From Mycolicibacterium sp. BiH015 (GTDB taxonomy: Bacteria > Actinomycetota > Actinomycetes > Mycobacteriales > Mycobacteriaceae): a stretch of 64,000 nt of DNA. Positions 62,816-64,000 of the stretch are shown piece by piece. Every line of letters starts with the position of its first letter. Positions within the stretch are counted from its first letter, which is position 1. Made by a program: the position numbers and the translations under genes. The notes below the pieces were generated by a model. It searched no databases. It was given only the letters and a program-made list of their open reading frames with translations, and was not told the DNA's origin. The DNA is taken from assembly GCF_027706845.1 (NCBI RefSeq), contig NZ_JAQGCZ010000001.1:124001-188000 (forward strand), given 5' to 3'.

Positions 62816-64000
62816 CTAGATCAGGATCGTCAGCGGGTTCTCGATCCGACGGACGAACGCCGCCATCCACTGCGCGGCCACCGCGCCGTCGATGACGCGG
62901 TGATCGGCTGACAGCGTCACGGTCATCACCGTGCCGACGGCCAACTCGCCATCTACAACCACCGGCTTCTGCACGGCCCCACCGACAGCCAGGATCCCGG
63001 AATGCGGCGGGTTGAGAATCGCGGAGAACTCCGTGACGCCGTACATGCCCAGATTCGAGACAGAGAAGCTGCCACCCTCGAGCTCGTGCTGCTTGATCCT
63101 CCCCGCGCGGGCACGCGACGCCAGGTCACCGGTCTGGGCGGAGACCCCCGAGATCGGCAATCGGTCCACACCACGCAGCACCGGGGTGAGCAGTCCGCCG
63201 TCCACCGCAACGGCGACCGCGATGTCGACGCCCGTGAACCGCCGAATCGAGTCGCCGTTCCAGACGACATTGGCATCAGGCACCTCGACAAGTGCCCCGG
63301 CAACGGCTTTCACGACGAAGTCGTTCACCGAAACCTTGGCGGTGCCGGTGTCGTTGATCGCCCGGCGCAACTCCAGCAGCGCATCCACCCGGCAGTCCGC
63401 GGTGACGTAGAAGTGCGGCACCGTGGATTTGCTCTCCGTGAGTCGCCGCGCGATCGCCTTTCGCATCGCAGTCAGCGGCACATCGACGAAATCGCCCTCA
63501 GCCGAGCCCTTTTCCTCGACGGGCGGGGAAGCAACCGGCACCGGAGCAGACGGGAGCCGGTCCAGGTCGCGGCGCACGATGCGCCCGCCCGGACCTGTTC
63601 CGGACACCGATGCGAGGTCAATGCCTCGCTCGCGGGCGATCTTTCGCACCAGAGGGGTTGCGAACAGGCGACGGCCGTTCTGGCTCGCCCGCGCCTCTCC
63701 CTTCTCCGAAACGACCTTCTCGGCCACCTTTTCGATTACCGGTGCACCCGACTCGGGGTCACGCACGTCGGCGTCGACCTCGTCGGTCTCCCCCGGTGCG
63801 GTGACCACCGCGATGGGGTCGCCGACCGCGATCGGCGTCCCGGGGTCGGCGAGCAGCCTCGTCAGCACGCCCCCGACTTCGGCCGCATACTCGACAACCG
63901 CTTTGTCGGTCTCGATTTCGGCAATCGGATCTCCGACAGAGATCTCCTGACCCACCGACACCAACCAGGTCTGGATCGTAGCCTCGGTGGCGTTGGCGAG
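62816..64000 (-). CDS. Lipoyl-dependent 2-oxoacid dehydrogenase E2 acyltransferase (5' end outside window)
   Basis: The frame runs off the right edge; about 394 C-terminal residues are present. The lipoyl domain shows WLVSVGQEISVGDPIAEIETDKAVVEYAAEVGG with the lipoylated Lys in ETDKA. A peripheral-subunit-binding domain follows (LFATPLVRKIARERGIDLASVSGTGPGGRIVRRDL), then the catalytic domain ending with the DHRVIDGA motif. It could be a branched-chain or pyruvate/acetoin-type E2; only one lipoyl domain is visible in the window. Confidence 0.92.
   Translation of the reverse strand, partial: LANATEATIQTWLVSVGQEISVGDPIAEIETDKAVVEYAAEVGGVLTRLLADPGTPIAVGDPIAVVTAPGETDEVDADVRDPESGAPVIEKVAEKVVSEKGEARASQNGRRLFATPLVRKIARERGIDLASVSGTGPGGRIVRRDLDRLPSAPVPVASPPVEEKGSAEGDFVDVPLTAMRKAIARRLTESKSTVPHFYVTADCRVDALLELRRAINDTGTAKVSVNDFVVKAVAGALVEVPDANVVWNGDSIRRFTGVDIAVAVAVDGGLLTPVLRGVDRLPISGVSAQTGDLASRARAGRIKQHELEGGSFSVSNLGMYGVTEFSAILNPPHSGILAVGGAVQKPVVVDGELAVGTVMTVTLSADHRVIDGAVAAQWMAAFVRRIENPLTILI

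Overview
The window is high-GC actinobacterial DNA, most likely from an environmental, rapidly growing mycobacterium (Mycolicibacterium-like). The backbone gene order matches, from memory, the Mycobacterium tuberculosis Rv0859-Rv0871 block in reverse: fadA, fadB, XPB helicase (Rv0861c), Rv0862c, Rv0863, moaC2, mog, moaE2, rpfA, moaD2, moaA2, Rv0870c, cspB. No tRNA, rRNA, CRISPR array, IS element or prophage was seen.

Layout. 1-8.4 kb is conserved backbone: a truncated DUF559-like protein, a cold-shock protein, a YccF membrane protein, molybdopterin genes, rpfA behind a CRP-type site and a c-di-AMP (ydaO) riboswitch, and an Rv0862c-like protein. 8.4-27.7 kb holds two secreted repeat proteins flanking the XPB helicase gene: a 1029-residue protein and a giant 4713-residue protein (14.1 kb) built from 34 tandem beta-sandwich-like units. 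Both share an unusual long N-terminal export region and a conserved pre-repeat module. 28.9-35.3 kb is a mosaic of small metabolic genes, including an NCS1 permease plus biuret-hydrolase-like pair behind a perfect palindromic operator. 35.5-50.6 kb is a catabolic island: MFS exporter, thiolase-like/DUF35 pair, two-part adenylation and hydrolase set, an IclR regulator, a complete ABC importer, a tartrate/isopropylmalate-type dehydrogenase, a cyclase-family hydrolase and a ThDP enzyme. 50.8-52.7 kb is a divergent TetR/flavin monooxygenase pair. 52.7-64 kb returns to backbone (fadB-fadA), followed by short regulator/enzyme pairs (TetR-SDR-OYE, MarR-RidA, AsnC-DUF2000), a 13E12-type HNH protein and a truncated lipoyl E2.

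How it works together. Relative to the tuberculosis order, about 39 kb sits between the convergent 3' ends of the XPB gene and fadB, and the 1029-residue gene sits between the XPB gene and its usual neighbour. Four copies of a short palindrome (RGACAYTGTCY, one with a mismatch) precede the IclR gene, the CoA-ligase operon, the ThDP operon and the ABC importer, so the catabolic island reads as one IclR regulon for uptake and breakdown of an unidentified organic acid or amide. The strongest novelty candidates are the giant zoned-repeat surface protein and this catabolic regulon.
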